Below, piece by piece: positions 52,448-61,514 of a stretch of DNA of 64,000 nt (its first letter is position 1; each line of letters starts with the position of its first letter). The notes beneath the pieces are model-generated. The model searched no databases and was not told the origin of the DNA. It saw only the letters and a program-made list of their open reading frames with translations. Source of the stretch: Candidatus Poribacteria bacterium WGA-3G (GTDB lineage: Bacteria > Poribacteria > WGA-4E > WGA-3G); NCBI GenBank assembly GCA_000406005.1, contig ASZN01000001.1, forward strand, positions 62,001 through 126,000, given 5' to 3'. A program made the translations under genes and the position numbers.

Positions 52448-53632
52448 ATGGAGCATAACACGCCTACAACTGTATCGGAAAAAATCCCTTTTTGGCGAGA
52501 TGTCCGGGTTTTGCGCGTCCTATTCCAGGTTGTCTTTTTGTTCGGTGTCATCTTACTGTTAGCGATCCTTTACAGGAATATGTTAGCGGGGCTGCGCGGG
52601 CTTGGGTTAACGCTTAACCTCAATTTTCTCCAGAATGAAGCCGGATTTGATATTTCGGAAGGGATCCCGTATGAACCCTCGGATACGTATCTCAAAGCAT
52701 TCTGGGTTGGAATCCTAAACACCCTCAAAGTCAGTGTTATTGGGATCGTCTGTGCGACACTTCTCGGTCTTCTTTTCGGTATTGCTCGGTTGTCGAGCAA
52801 CTGGTTAATCCGAACTATAGCGGCAATTTATGTAGAGTGTTTCCGCAATGTACCGCTTCTCCTACAGATTCTGTTTTGGTATACTGCGGTAGTGGCACAG
52901 CTGCCGAGAGTCAGGGAGAGTATTTCGCTTTTTGATGGAGCGTTCATTAATAACCGAGGGATCTACTTACCCGCTCCAGAACCGACTTCGGGTCTAAAAA
53001 TTTGGCTATGGTTTCTCGGCGCAGGTCTGATCTTGGCAGTGATTCTCTATATCGTGCGGTGGCGCAAGCTTGAGCAGTTGGATCGTCCCGGTTTTCGCGC
53101 GAAGTGGGCATTGCCAGCCTTTCTTATTGTCGCGTTCTGTGGATGGTTCCTCACACCGGGCAGCCCCTTTACGCTGGATTTCCCAGTATTACAAGGCTTC
53201 AACTTCACCGGCGGTTTCAGTTTTTCCCCAGAATTTTCTGCCCTTTTAATTGGACTTTCTATGTATACAGGGGCATTTATAGCTGAGGTGGTGAGAAGCG
53301 GGATACAAGCAGTCGTGAAAGGACAACGGGAAGCTGCGAGAGCCGTCGGTCTGAAGGAAGGGCAGATGTTGCGCTTAGTTGTTCTACCGCAAGCTGTTCC
53401 CATCATTGTGCCACCACTTACGAGTCAATACTTAAACCTCGCGAAAAACTCAAGCCTGGCTGTTGCGATCGGTTTCCCCGAGCTGGTTCATGTAGGAAGT
53501 ACCATGATGAATCAGACGGGCCAAGCCATTCCGGTTTTCGCGATGGTTATGGTGAGTTATCTAATAATGAGCCTGACGACATCCGCAGCTATGAACTGGT
53601 ACAACCGTCGGATTAACTGGCTTAATCGCTGA
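52448..53632 (+). CDS. aapQ: general L-amino acid ABC transporter permease 1
   Basis: A 394-residue inner-membrane subunit, longer than usual HisMQ-type permeases because of the large loop between the early helices, as in AapQ/BztB. The helices include VLFQVVFLFGVILLLAILY, a central pair near 200-245, and a last group around 260-390. The EAA loop reads EAARAVGLKEGQMLRLVVLPQAVPIIVPPL and contacts the ATPase. It works as a heterodimer with aapM. Confidence 0.9.
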   Translation: MEHNTPTTVSEKIPFWRDVRVLRVLFQVVFLFGVILLLAILYRNMLAGLRGLGLTLNLNFLQNEAGFDISEGIPYEPSDTYLKAFWVGILNTLKVSVIGIVCATLLGLLFGIARLSSNWLIRTIAAIYVECFRNVPLLLQILFWYTAVVAQLPRVRESISLFDGAFINNRGIYLPAPEPTSGLKIWLWFLGAGLILAVILYIVRWRKLEQLDRPGFRAKWALPAFLIVAFCGWFLTPGSPFTLDFPVLQGFNFTGGFSFSPEFSALLIGLSMYTGAFIAEVVRSGIQAVVKGQREAARAVGLKEGQMLRLVVLPQAVPIIVPPLTSQYLNLAKNSSLAVAIGFPELVHVGSTMMNQTGQAIPVFAMVMVSYLIMSLTTSAAMNWYNRRINWLNR

Positions 53633-53686
53633 TGAAAAAGTATAAAATAAAGATCAAAATATCTGCCTCAACACAAGGATAACACA

Positions 53687-54877
53687 GTGAAAGCACCAGA
53701 AGCAATACAAGAAATTCAACCTCCAGACAACACAAAAGGCCCAAGAGCATGGGTCAAGGATAACCTATTCAATACATGGTATAACGCGCTTCTGACCTGC
53801 GTGGCGTTTGTATTTCTGTTTTTTGTTCTTAAGGGATTTCTAACCTGGACGTTCACTGAAGCGGAGTGGAAGGTTATACCCGCCAATCTCCAACTCTTTG
53901 CAATCGGGTCCTACACACGCGATCAAGTATGGCGTATATGGACTGTCCTCTACATTTTGGGTGTGCTGATCGGTTTAAGTGCGGGTTTGTGGGGCGGCTT
54001 GGTCTACCGATTCGCCCTGGCACTCAGTGGTATTTGGTTGATCTTCGCGCTTCTCCCTTTTGAACTCGCAACGCGCGGGTGGTTCTTAGGTGCCATAGCG
54101 ACAATAGCACTACCGTTCTTCATCGGACGTGGCAGAACAGGTTTACGACGTTGGATTTTGGCGGGATGGCTGCTCTCCTTTCCGGTAATTATGGTGGTGT
54201 TACGTGGGTTTGGTGAAAATGGTGTCTTGACAAGTAATTGGGGCGGACTTCTACTCACACTGATCTTAGCGGTTGTCGGTATTGTGGTCTCTTTCCCGCT
54301 TGGTGTATTTTTAGCACTCTGCCGTCAGAGCGACCTCCCTGCGATCCGATGGGTGTCAACGACTTATATCGAAACGGTTCGCGGGGTGCCCTTGATAACA
54401 ATCCTGTTCATGGGGAACGTTCTAATACCGATATTCATGCCAGGACTGGATATTAACCAAGTTTTACGGATGATGTTCGCGATAACCTTCTTCTCTGGCG
54501 CATATATGGCAGAGAACGTCCGCGGCGGACTTCAGGCGATTCCGAGGGGACAAATTGAAGCCGCACAAGCAGTTGGACTCAACTACGTGAAAACGACACG
54601 GTTTATCGTTTTACCGCAAGCACTCCGCTCCGTTATCCCCACCATCGTTGGACAATTCATCGCCCTGTTTAAGGACACATCCCTCGTCTCTATCATAGGA
54701 CTCATCGACCTCTTAGGTGTTGCAAAAAGTGTTATCGCCAACCCAGATTGGCTCGGATTGCAAGCGGAGGTATACCTGTTTGCCGCAGTTATTTATTTCG
54801 TTTTCTGCTATTCGATGTCTTATGGCAGCCAGGAAATTGAGGCAAACTTGGGCGTTGGATTACATCAAAACTTGTAG
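53687..54877 (+). CDS. aapM: general L-amino acid ABC transporter permease 2
   Basis: A 396-residue permease with a GTG start behind AAGGA. The layout is like AapM/BztC: a long N-terminal region with several helices, then the conserved ABC permease half with IEAAQAVGLNYVKTTRFIVLPQALRSVIPTIVGQF (EAA loop). FKDTSLVSIIGLIDLLGVAKSV follows as in all polar amino-acid permeases. It ends 53 bp before aapP; that gap contains a GGCGAGGT/ACCTCGCC palindrome (about 54884-54900). Confidence 0.9.
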   Translation: MKAPEAIQEIQPPDNTKGPRAWVKDNLFNTWYNALLTCVAFVFLFFVLKGFLTWTFTEAEWKVIPANLQLFAIGSYTRDQVWRIWTVLYILGVLIGLSAGLWGGLVYRFALALSGIWLIFALLPFELATRGWFLGAIATIALPFFIGRGRTGLRRWILAGWLLSFPVIMVVLRGFGENGVLTSNWGGLLLTLILAVVGIVVSFPLGVFLALCRQSDLPAIRWVSTTYIETVRGVPLITILFMGNVLIPIFMPGLDINQVLRMMFAITFFSGAYMAENVRGGLQAIPRGQIEAAQAVGLNYVKTTRFIVLPQALRSVIPTIVGQFIALFKDTSLVSIIGLIDLLGVAKSVIANPDWLGLQAEVYLFAAVIYFVFCYSMSYGSQEIEANLGVGLHQNL

Positions 54878-54930
54878 GATAGAGGCGAGGTGACCTCGCC
54901 CATACAGGAATATTTTAGGAAGGAAAAAAA

Positions 54931-55692
54931 ATGGCAGAACACGAAAACGCACCGAACGATCCAATTATTATGTGTGAGGACGTACATAAATGGTTCGACG
55001 ATTTCCATGTTCTCAAAGGGATTACCACTTCGTTCCAAAAAGGCGAAAGAGCGGTGATATGCGGTCCTTCGGGTTCAGGTAAATCCACGTTTATTCGGAC
55101 ACTGAACCGTCTGGAGGAGCATCAGCGCGGCACAATTATTATTGATGGAATTGAACTCAGCGACGATCTGCACAATATCAATCTTATCCGTCAAGAAGTG
55201 GGTATGGTGTTCCAACAGTTCAACCTATTCCCGCATCTGACAAACTTGGAAAATATCACTTTGGGTCCGATTCGGGTCAGGAAGCTGACGAAAAGCGAAG
55301 CGGAAGAGATTGCTTTATCGCTTTTAGAACGCGTGGACATCGCGGATCAAGCGTACAAGTACCCCGCAGAAATTTCGGGTGGACAACAACAGCGCGTCGC
55401 AATCGCAAGAGCATTGGCGATGGAACCGAAGATTATGCTCTTCGATGAACCAACAAGTGCACTTGACCCTGAGATGATCTCGGAAGTATTAGACGTGATG
55501 CGGGAACTTGCACATTCAGGGATGACGATGCTTGTTGTCACACACGAGATGGGGTTTGCACGGGAAGTTGCGGATCGGGTTATGTTCTTTGATGAAGGTG
55601 TAGTTGTAGAGGAAGCAACACCCGCGGATTTCTTTGATAACCCCCAGCACGAACGCACAAAACTTTTCATCTCACAAACACTGCAACATTAG
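54931..55692 (+). CDS. aapP: general L-amino acid ABC transporter ATPase
   Basis: A 253-residue ATPase. Walker A GPSGSGKST (45-53), signature SGGQQQRVAIARAL, Walker B IMLFDEPTSALD and the H-loop VTHEMGF are all intact. The Q-loop block VFQQFNLFPHLTNLENI is typical of the GlnQ/AapP group. It powers the AapQM permease pair. The toxin gene that follows starts 20 bp later, so it may be read on the same message. Confidence 0.92.
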   Translation: MAEHENAPNDPIIMCEDVHKWFDDFHVLKGITTSFQKGERAVICGPSGSGKSTFIRTLNRLEEHQRGTIIIDGIELSDDLHNINLIRQEVGMVFQQFNLFPHLTNLENITLGPIRVRKLTKSEAEEIALSLLERVDIADQAYKYPAEISGGQQQRVAIARALAMEPKIMLFDEPTSALDPEMISEVLDVMRELAHSGMTMLVVTHEMGFAREVADRVMFFDEGVVVEEATPADFFDNPQHERTKLFISQTLQH

Positions 55693-55712
55693 GTTCAGCC
55701 CAGGAGTCAAAG

Positions 55713-56009
55713 TTGCGATATAGCTTTGAATGGCATGTTGAGAAAGAAAAGCAAAACAGGCGAAGGCACAGGATCTCTTTTGTACAAGCAACAACTGTTT
55801 TTCAAGATCCGAATCAGGTTACCACTTTCGATGAAGATCATAGTGATGCTGAAGATCGTTGGATAACTTTAGGTTTCGACAAAAACGGTATTTTACTTGT
55901 TGTTATACACACTGTTGAGGAAACTGAACGCTACATGAATATCCGTATCATTTCTGCTCGCAAAGCGACTCGAGCTGAAACTAAACAATACGAGGAATTT
56001 AACCAATGA
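55713..56009 (+). CDS. brnT: BrnT-family toxin
   Basis: A 98-residue RelE-like ribonuclease toxin with a TTG start behind AGGAG. SFEWHVEKEKQNRRRHRISFVQATTVFQDPN is the BrnT opening; WITLGFDKNGILLVVIHTVEETERYMNIRIISARKATRAETKQYEEF the end, with the conserved IRIISAR block. BrnT cuts RNA and is held by BrnA. The stop overlaps the antitoxin start by ATGA, the order toxin then antitoxin being usual for this family. Confidence 0.88.
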   Translation: MRYSFEWHVEKEKQNRRRHRISFVQATTVFQDPNQVTTFDEDHSDAEDRWITLGFDKNGILLVVIHTVEETERYMNIRIISARKATRAETKQYEEFNQ

Positions 56010-56206
56010 AAGCAGAATATGATTTTTCAAAGGGAGAACGCGGTAAGTTCTATAGAAAAGATGCCGTTTTCCAACTTCCTATCTATCTCGAAAAAGATGT
56101 TGATGAGTTTATGCGTCATCTCGCGGATACTAAAGGAAAAGACGTTGGAGAACTCGTTAATGAACTGCTCCGCCGCAATATCCAGTTGATTCAGACTATC
56201 CAATAA
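56006..56206 (+). CDS. brnA: BrnA-like antitoxin
   Basis: A 66-residue protein. MKAEYDFSKGERGKFYR is the start of BrnA-linked antitoxins, which binds the toxin; the C-terminal half (about 28-60) looks like a ribbon-helix-helix-type DNA-binding region (LPIYLEKDVDEFMRHLADTKGKDVGELVNELLRRN). It would neutralise BrnT and repress the pair. It is translationally coupled to brnT and is followed 20 bp later by the SDR gene. Confidence 0.8.
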   Translation: MKAEYDFSKGERGKFYRKDAVFQLPIYLEKDVDEFMRHLADTKGKDVGELVNELLRRNIQLIQTIQ

Positions 56207-56225
56207 ACAGCTGGAGTATCACCTC

Positions 56226-56984
56226 ATGCGGTTGCATAACAAAATAGCCATTGTCACAGGAGCAGGACGCGGTATCGGTAAAGCAGTGGCACTTCGATTT
56301 GCGGAAGAAGGTGCTAAGGTCGTCGTTGATGATGTCAACGACATCAACGGCGCGTCAACTGTCGCTGCAATCAATGATGCAGGCGGCGAGGCTCTGTTTA
56401 TTGATGCCGATGTCTCCGATGCCAACGCGGCAGAAAGGCTTATTTCCCAAACTGTTAATGCTTACGGTACTGTCGATATTTTGGTCAACAACGCCATCTG
56501 TTCAACTGCCGATGTCCTGAACAACAACTGGGAAGCGAACTTGGCGGTTGCACTCCAAGGGACAAATCACTGCTCCGCTGCGGTTATCCCCGTGATGCAA
56601 CAGAATGGTGGTGGCAGTATTGTTAACATCGCCTCTGTCAACGGACTCATCGGGTTACAAGGTATCCATGCCTACTCTGCTGCAAAAGGTGGTGTTATCG
56701 CATTGACACGCTCCATGGCAGTTGCACACGGCAAAGACAACATCCGCATCAACTGTATCTGTCCCGGCACAATTCAGACCGAAGTCTGGGAACCGATGAT
56801 TGAACGTAACCCCCAAATCTTAGACGAAATAACGCCGTGGTATCCGTTAGGACGCATCGGACAACCGGTTGACATCGCGAACGCCGCGCTGTTCCTCGCC
56901 TCCGATGAAGCCAGTTTCGCAACGGGTGCGGTCTTTGTGATTGATGGTGGCTTGACGGCGGGCAATCACCAATTCCCAATCTAA
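56226..56984 (+). CDS. short-chain dehydrogenase/reductase (FabG-like)
   Basis: A 252-residue classical SDR. TGAGRGIG (11-18) binds NAD(P), DADVSD is the adenine-site block, NNA at 88-90, catalytic Ser137, Tyr150 and Lys154 (YSAAKGG). The end reads LASDEASFATGAVFVIDGGLTAG. The Asp at the end of the second strand (VVVDDVND) favours NAD over NADP. Substrate unknown; it is not in a fatty-acid cluster. Confidence 0.9.
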   Translation: MRLHNKIAIVTGAGRGIGKAVALRFAEEGAKVVVDDVNDINGASTVAAINDAGGEALFIDADVSDANAAERLISQTVNAYGTVDILVNNAICSTADVLNNNWEANLAVALQGTNHCSAAVIPVMQQNGGGSIVNIASVNGLIGLQGIHAYSAAKGGVIALTRSMAVAHGKDNIRINCICPGTIQTEVWEPMIERNPQILDEITPWYPLGRIGQPVDIANAALFLASDEASFATGAVFVIDGGLTAGNHQFPI

Positions 56985-57010
56985 CGGTTAGTAGGAAAGG
57001 AGGAAAACAG

Positions 57011-57640
57011 ATGGCATTTACGGATTTCACATCCATTGCCCAGGTCCAGGAAACCTTTGACATCAAATATGTTGAAGAAGAATACATCCGATACGATGTT
57101 GATATTGAACCTTCCCGAGCGTTTTTGGAAGAGTTCACGTTTAGCCAGCAATACATTGACGTGTTTGCATCGGAAACATCCCGTTGTGAGAATGTTATCT
57201 ATCCGATTCTCAGGGATGTTTACAAAAAATATGCTGACCGTTTTTCGCTGTGGAGCCATAAATCTATTGCTTACGATGCGCAACTCAGTGGGACCCCGGA
57301 CTACCTCATTTCAACAAAATCAGCGTTGGGCAAAACAGTGCTTGGGATTCCCATCATCGTTGTTGTCGAAGCGAAACGAAATGACTTCATAGCAGGCTGG
57401 GGGCAGTGTTTAGCGGAACTCGTTGCCATCCAGCGGATCAATGATGACGCTTTGCAGCCTGTTTATGGTATTGTAACAGATGGTGAGATGTGGCAATTCG
57501 GCAAATTAACTGAGGACCTATTTACGCGAAACACGTCACCCCTCGCTATCAGCGAGTTGCGGAAGGTATTTGGGGCGATTGGACATTTAATGCAAGCCAA
57601 TTTACCTGAAACCACAGAGCCAAATACCCAAACAACCTAA
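57011..57640 (+). CDS. predicted PD-(D/E)xK nuclease-like protein
   Basis: A 209-residue protein of no family I can name. The pattern SRCENVIYPIL (Glu60), then GTPDYLIS (Asp97) and IIVVVEAKRNDF (Glu120, Lys122) fits the helix-Glu, Asp, ExK layout of PD-(D/E)xK nucleases. GWGQCLAELVAIQRINDDALQPVYGIVTDGEMWQFGKL continues as in many restriction-associated proteins that read host DNA. It lies 28 bp before the type III mod stub, so it may have belonged to that system. GGAGG precedes the start. Confidence 0.65.
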   Translation: MAFTDFTSIAQVQETFDIKYVEEEYIRYDVDIEPSRAFLEEFTFSQQYIDVFASETSRCENVIYPILRDVYKKYADRFSLWSHKSIAYDAQLSGTPDYLISTKSALGKTVLGIPIIVVVEAKRNDFIAGWGQCLAELVAIQRINDDALQPVYGIVTDGEMWQFGKLTEDLFTRNTSPLAISELRKVFGAIGHLMQANLPETTEPNTQTT

Positions 57641-57668
57641 AAAGCACGGACAGAAAGGACACGTCCCC

Positions 57669-57866
57669 ATGTCAAAAGAAAAATTTGACCAAAAACTGAT
57701 CAAACTCCTTGAATCCAACCCCGACTTTGTTGATGAAGCCGGAGTACTCCACCGCGCAAATGTCAGGGAACGCGCACGGAAACTTGATTCAAACCTTATC
57801 AAATTGCTGCTGACCGACCAAGAGGTTGAAACAAAATTTTTTAAAGAAATCGCTAACGAATATTGA
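57669..57866 (+). pseudogene. N-terminal stub of a type III DNA methyltransferase (mod)
   Basis: Sixty-five codons: KLIKLLESNPDFVDEAGVLHRANVRERARKLDSNLIKLLLTDQEVETKFFKEI is the characteristic N-terminal region of Mod proteins of type III systems, before the methylase domain. It stops at TGA (57866) right where the next fragment begins. A normal Mod has 500-650 residues with DPPY and FxGxG motifs; all are missing. The coding potential is that of a start plus a foreign tail. Confidence 0.75.
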
Positions 57867-58659
57867 AAAGAATATTGTCCAAACAGCCATTGCGCGTAAC
57901 CCGTTCTTTCAGTTTGCATCACTCAAACAGTACTTTCCACAGTTGAAATCAATGCACGAATTTAGAACTTCGGATAACTTTTTGGGTGGTTTGAAAATCA
58001 CTTTCAGAGGCAGTTTCTCTCAATGGGAAGATGAAGTTTCAGAAAAACTTAGAGCGTGTTGTGATCTTTTACAGAAGATCGAAGCCGAACTTCGCGAAAA
58101 AATTACTGAACACGAAGGGACAAAACACTTTTATAGGGAACAAATCAGCGATGTTTTCAAAGCGAAAATTCTGAAATTCAATGCGAAGAGTCCGCGCGCT
58201 GATGAAAATCACGATGCCGAGCGTATAGCGAAAGCCGAAGAGTGGTTTGCTTTTAATGGTCTCTACGGTACGAGTGAAGAAAAAGCATTTGTGCAATTTC
58301 TACAGACACAGCTTGAGGAACTACAGAAAACTTACGATGGCGTTTATCTCATCCGTAACGAGCGGCATTTTTCTATCTATAACTTCTTTGATGGGCAAGC
58401 CTTTCAACCTGACTTTGTTCTCTTTTTGGGCAAAGAAAACGGTGAGACACTGAGTTATCAACTCTTTATTGAACCTAAAGGTGAGCATATTGAAGACTTT
58501 GATCGATGGAAAGAAAACTTCCTGAAAGAAATTGATACTGAACGCAAAACTGAACTCATAATAGAGGATAAAAACTATCGCATTATCGGGTTGCCGTTCT
58601 ATCAGGAGAAAAATCAAAATGAATTTCGTGAGGCACTTGATGAGGCACTACAATTATGA
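57826..58659 (+). pseudogene. C-terminal fragment of a type III restriction endonuclease (res)
   Basis: A frame of 277 codons that overlaps the mod stub by 41 bp in another frame. The sequence from IEKNIVQTAIARNPFFQFASLKQYFPQLKSMHEF onward reads as the end of Res, including the nuclease domain FQPDFVLFL (Asp196) and LFIEPKGEH (Glu216, Lys218). The helicase domain (about 600 residues, with Walker A and DECH-type motifs) is missing, so ATP-driven cutting is impossible. A single deletion from early mod to late res explains both fragments. The ATG shown has no good ribosome binding site. Confidence 0.75.
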
Positions 58660-58684
58660 AGATTAATTCACACGGAGAAATACA

Positions 58685-59536
58685 ATGGTAACACAAGAAC
58701 AGGTTGACTTTTTTCAGGAAAATGGGTATCTCAAATTTGGCAGGGTTTTAGATAGCGATGGCGTTGAAGCCATGCGTGCAGGGTTGGATACTGTCATTGA
58801 ACTGGAACTCAGCGAAGGTGACGACTCTTCACCGGAGTTCAAGTATGGACACGACCGGCGTGAAGACAAACTCAATCGGGGTAGCGGTCACCCCCGCGCG
58901 ATTCATCAATACGTGAACATGTGGAAGCGGGAGCCTCATTATGAGGCAGCGATTCACCATCCGCTTATCGCTGGAACGGCACGTGCGCTGCTTGATACGC
59001 CTGAAGTCCGTCTCTGGCACGATCAGGTTATCTCCAAACCACCGCACGACAACGGACATTTCGGATTCCATCACGATTTCTTTTTCTGGCCCCTGAGTCC
59101 ACCGAACATTGTGAGTTGCTGGCTTGCTTTGGATGATGCTACGGTCGATAGTGGTTGCATGCACGTTATGCCGAAGAGCCACAAAGATGAACGGTTCTCG
59201 GTTGCCGCGAGAGCGGCATTCAATGCGGAATCCGCAAAAGCGAGCGAAGAAGGGCACGAATCACCTCCGAACCCTTGGACAGAGAGAGGGAAACTGGACA
59301 TCAGTCACGGTATCCCAGTAGAGTTGAAAGCAGGCGAGTGTATGTTTCATCACTGCTTAAACTGGCACGGTACACCGCCAAATGTTACGGACCATCAACG
59401 TCGGGCATTTGTGATGATTTTCATGGCGCAGGATGTCTGCTATAACAACACGCAAGCACCGGGGCATATCCTCGTTTCAACCATCAAGGTTGAGGATGGC
59501 GAACCTCTCGTCGGTGATGGGTTTCCAGTAGCGTAA
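58685..59536 (+). CDS. phytanoyl-CoA dioxygenase-family (PhyH) oxygenase
   Basis: A 283-residue Fe(II)/2-oxoglutarate oxygenase unlike the one at 46426. FHHDFFFWPL carries the HxD ligands, MFHHCLNWHGTPPNVTDHQRRAFVMIFM the distal His and the Arg for 2-oxoglutarate, and GCMHVMPKSH the loop before. It starts with EQVDFFQENGYLKFGRVLD as many of these proteins do. CACGGAGAA precedes the ATG. The substrate is unknown. It is followed by a micro-palindrome (GGGGTT-ACA-AACCCC, about 59552-59567). Confidence 0.85.
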   Translation: MVTQEQVDFFQENGYLKFGRVLDSDGVEAMRAGLDTVIELELSEGDDSSPEFKYGHDRREDKLNRGSGHPRAIHQYVNMWKREPHYEAAIHHPLIAGTARALLDTPEVRLWHDQVISKPPHDNGHFGFHHDFFFWPLSPPNIVSCWLALDDATVDSGCMHVMPKSHKDERFSVAARAAFNAESAKASEEGHESPPNPWTERGKLDISHGIPVELKAGECMFHHCLNWHGTPPNVTDHQRRAFVMIFMAQDVCYNNTQAPGHILVSTIKVEDGEPLVGDGFPVA

Positions 59537-59601
59537 CGCTGTATAGGATCGGGGTTACAAACCCCTCCTACAATAGGGACACCAAGGTAAGGTTTAACGA
59601 T

Positions 59602-60849
59602 ATGAAAAACTCAACTTTTATTACAAGAGTCGTTCTAAAAAACTATAAGAGTATCGCTGTGTGCGATGTCCGGTTGCGTCCATTGACGTTTCTTGTAGGT
59701 CGCAACGGTGCTGGTAAGAGCAATTTTCTTGATTCCCTACGATTCGTTGCTGATGCGTTGAACTTAGACCTGGGGCATGCAATACGTGATCGTGGAGGTA
59801 TCAATGATGTCCGTCGCCGTTCCCGTGGGCATCCAAACCATTTCAGCATTCGTCTTGAATTCGTTTTACCTGAAGGTTTAACGGGACACTACGCCTTTCG
59901 CATCGGTACACGTCCACCTGGAGGATACGAGGTTCAGACTGAGGAATGTCAAATTCAAAATGAGCAGCTCCTCACACCAGAGGAGTACTTTCGTGTTGAA
60001 AGTGGCACTGTAACCGACACAAGTGTGGAGGTGGCCCCGGCGGCTGCATCCGATCGGCTCTACTTGGTAAACGCGTCTGGACTGCCCGAATTTCGTCCTG
60101 TCTATGATGCATTTTCTCAGATGGGATTTTACAATCTCAATCCTGATAAAATCCGCGATCTTCAAGCCCCCGATCCCGGGGACGTGCTACTTCGAGACGG
60201 GAGTAACCTTACCAGTGTTTTTACCAAACTTTCACCTATTGTAAAGAAAGACACTGAGGAGTATTTATCAACGGTTGTTCCTGGCATTCATACGGTAGAT
60301 GTTAAGGGATTTGGCCCCAAGGAAACATTAGAATTCAGGCAGGATGTCGCAGGTGATACGCATCGATGGCGATTTCTCGCAAACAATATGTCCGATGGCA
60401 CACTCCGCGTGCTGGGGATTCTCGTAGCACTATTCCAAGGAGATAACGACGCTCAAAAACGCGTGACACTCGTAGGAATTGAAGAACCCGAGACAGCACT
60501 TCATCCAGGAGCGGTAGCAGTACTGCTTGACGGCCTTCGGGATGCTGCCCACAGAACGCAGGTTATCATCACCACTCACAGTCCAGAGCTGCTTGATGAC
60601 AAGCACCTGGATGTAAACTCAATTCTGGCAGTCGAAGCACACGATGGCGATACAGTGATCGCTCCAGTAGATGAGGCAAGCAGATCTGTGGTGCAAGATC
60701 AACTGTTTACGGCCGGGGAACTTTTACGCAGTAATCAATTGCAACCGGATCCGGCAGCTCTTCCTGCTGCAAAGGAGAAACAACTGTCTCTGTTTGATTT
60801 TGATAAACCGAAGTCTGCTAAAGCGAAGAGTAGAGGAAAGTACAAATGA
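59602..60849 (+). CDS. AAA ATPase of the RecF/OLD-like class, partner of a DUF4276 protein
   Basis: A 415-residue ABC-type ATPase of the SMC/RecF group. Walker A GRNGAGKSN (33-41), signature-like NNMSDGTLRVLGI (261-273), Walker B VTLVGIEEPETALHP (288-302) and the H-loop TTHSPELLD (324-332). The central insertion (about 75-255) replaces the coiled coil. It overlaps the next gene by ATGA, so both are made together. Pairs of such an ATPase with a TOPRIM protein occur in anti-phage systems (OLD class 2, PARIS), which makes a defence function likely but unproven. Confidence 0.85.
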   Translation: MKNSTFITRVVLKNYKSIAVCDVRLRPLTFLVGRNGAGKSNFLDSLRFVADALNLDLGHAIRDRGGINDVRRRSRGHPNHFSIRLEFVLPEGLTGHYAFRIGTRPPGGYEVQTEECQIQNEQLLTPEEYFRVESGTVTDTSVEVAPAAASDRLYLVNASGLPEFRPVYDAFSQMGFYNLNPDKIRDLQAPDPGDVLLRDGSNLTSVFTKLSPIVKKDTEEYLSTVVPGIHTVDVKGFGPKETLEFRQDVAGDTHRWRFLANNMSDGTLRVLGILVALFQGDNDAQKRVTLVGIEEPETALHPGAVAVLLDGLRDAAHRTQVIITTHSPELLDDKHLDVNSILAVEAHDGDTVIAPVDEASRSVVQDQLFTAGELLRSNQLQPDPAALPAAKEKQLSLFDFDKPKSAKAKSRGKYK

Positions 60850-61466
60850 CAGTCAAAATCGGTTGCATTGTCGAAGGGGAAAGCGAGGTGAAAACTGTAC
60901 CCCTTCTGATTCGCCGCATCGCTGCGAATCTTTATCCAGAATTGCCGATTGTTGTGCCACCACCTATTCGCCGTCCCCGTAATAAGGTTGTTAAAGAGAA
61001 CGAACTTGAAAGAGCAGTTGAATTCGTGGCTCGGCAGATTGGTGGGCAAGGTGCTATATTTATTATCCTTGATAGTGACAAAGACTGTCCAGCAGAGTTG
61101 GGACCGGCCCTGCTTCACCGGGCATCACAAGCCCGCAGTGATTTGCCAATTGCCGTTGTGCTCGCCAAACACGAGTTTGAGGCATGGTTTCTTGCGGCAG
61201 CCGCGTCCCTCCGTGGACAGAGAGGATTAAACAATAATATTCATCCACCGAACGATCCGGAGGCAATTAGAAATGCCAAAGGATGGCTAAGCCAGCAAAT
61301 GGAAAGTAACAGAACGTATAGTGAAACGAGTGATCAACCGGCATTTACAGCACGTTTTAACCTTCAACAAGCACTTCAAACGGATTCGTTTGACAAGTGC
61401 TACAGAGAGATTGTTCGCCTCCTTGACGAGCTGCAAAAACTGAGCAATCTAACCAATGGTGAATAA
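60846..61466 (+). CDS. DUF4276 TOPRIM-like protein, partner of the AAA ATPase
   Basis: A 206-residue protein. IGCIVEGESEVKTVPLLIRRI holds the first acidic residue of the TOPRIM fold (Glu10/Glu12), and IFIILDSDKDCP the DxD pair (Asp76 and Asp78). KHEFEAWFLAAAASLRG is the usual following block of DUF4276. TOPRIM proteins of this kind cut DNA or RNA in OLD, RecF-linked and PARIS-type systems. It overlaps the ATPase gene by four bases and has no other partner. Confidence 0.82.
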   Translation: MTVKIGCIVEGESEVKTVPLLIRRIAANLYPELPIVVPPPIRRPRNKVVKENELERAVEFVARQIGGQGAIFIILDSDKDCPAELGPALLHRASQARSDLPIAVVLAKHEFEAWFLAAAASLRGQRGLNNNIHPPNDPEAIRNAKGWLSQQMESNRTYSETSDQPAFTARFNLQQALQTDSFDKCYREIVRLLDELQKLSNLTNGE

Positions 61467-61514
61467 GTGGAAAAAAGAACATAATCCATTGTTCCCATTT
61501 ATTGAGGATTCAAT

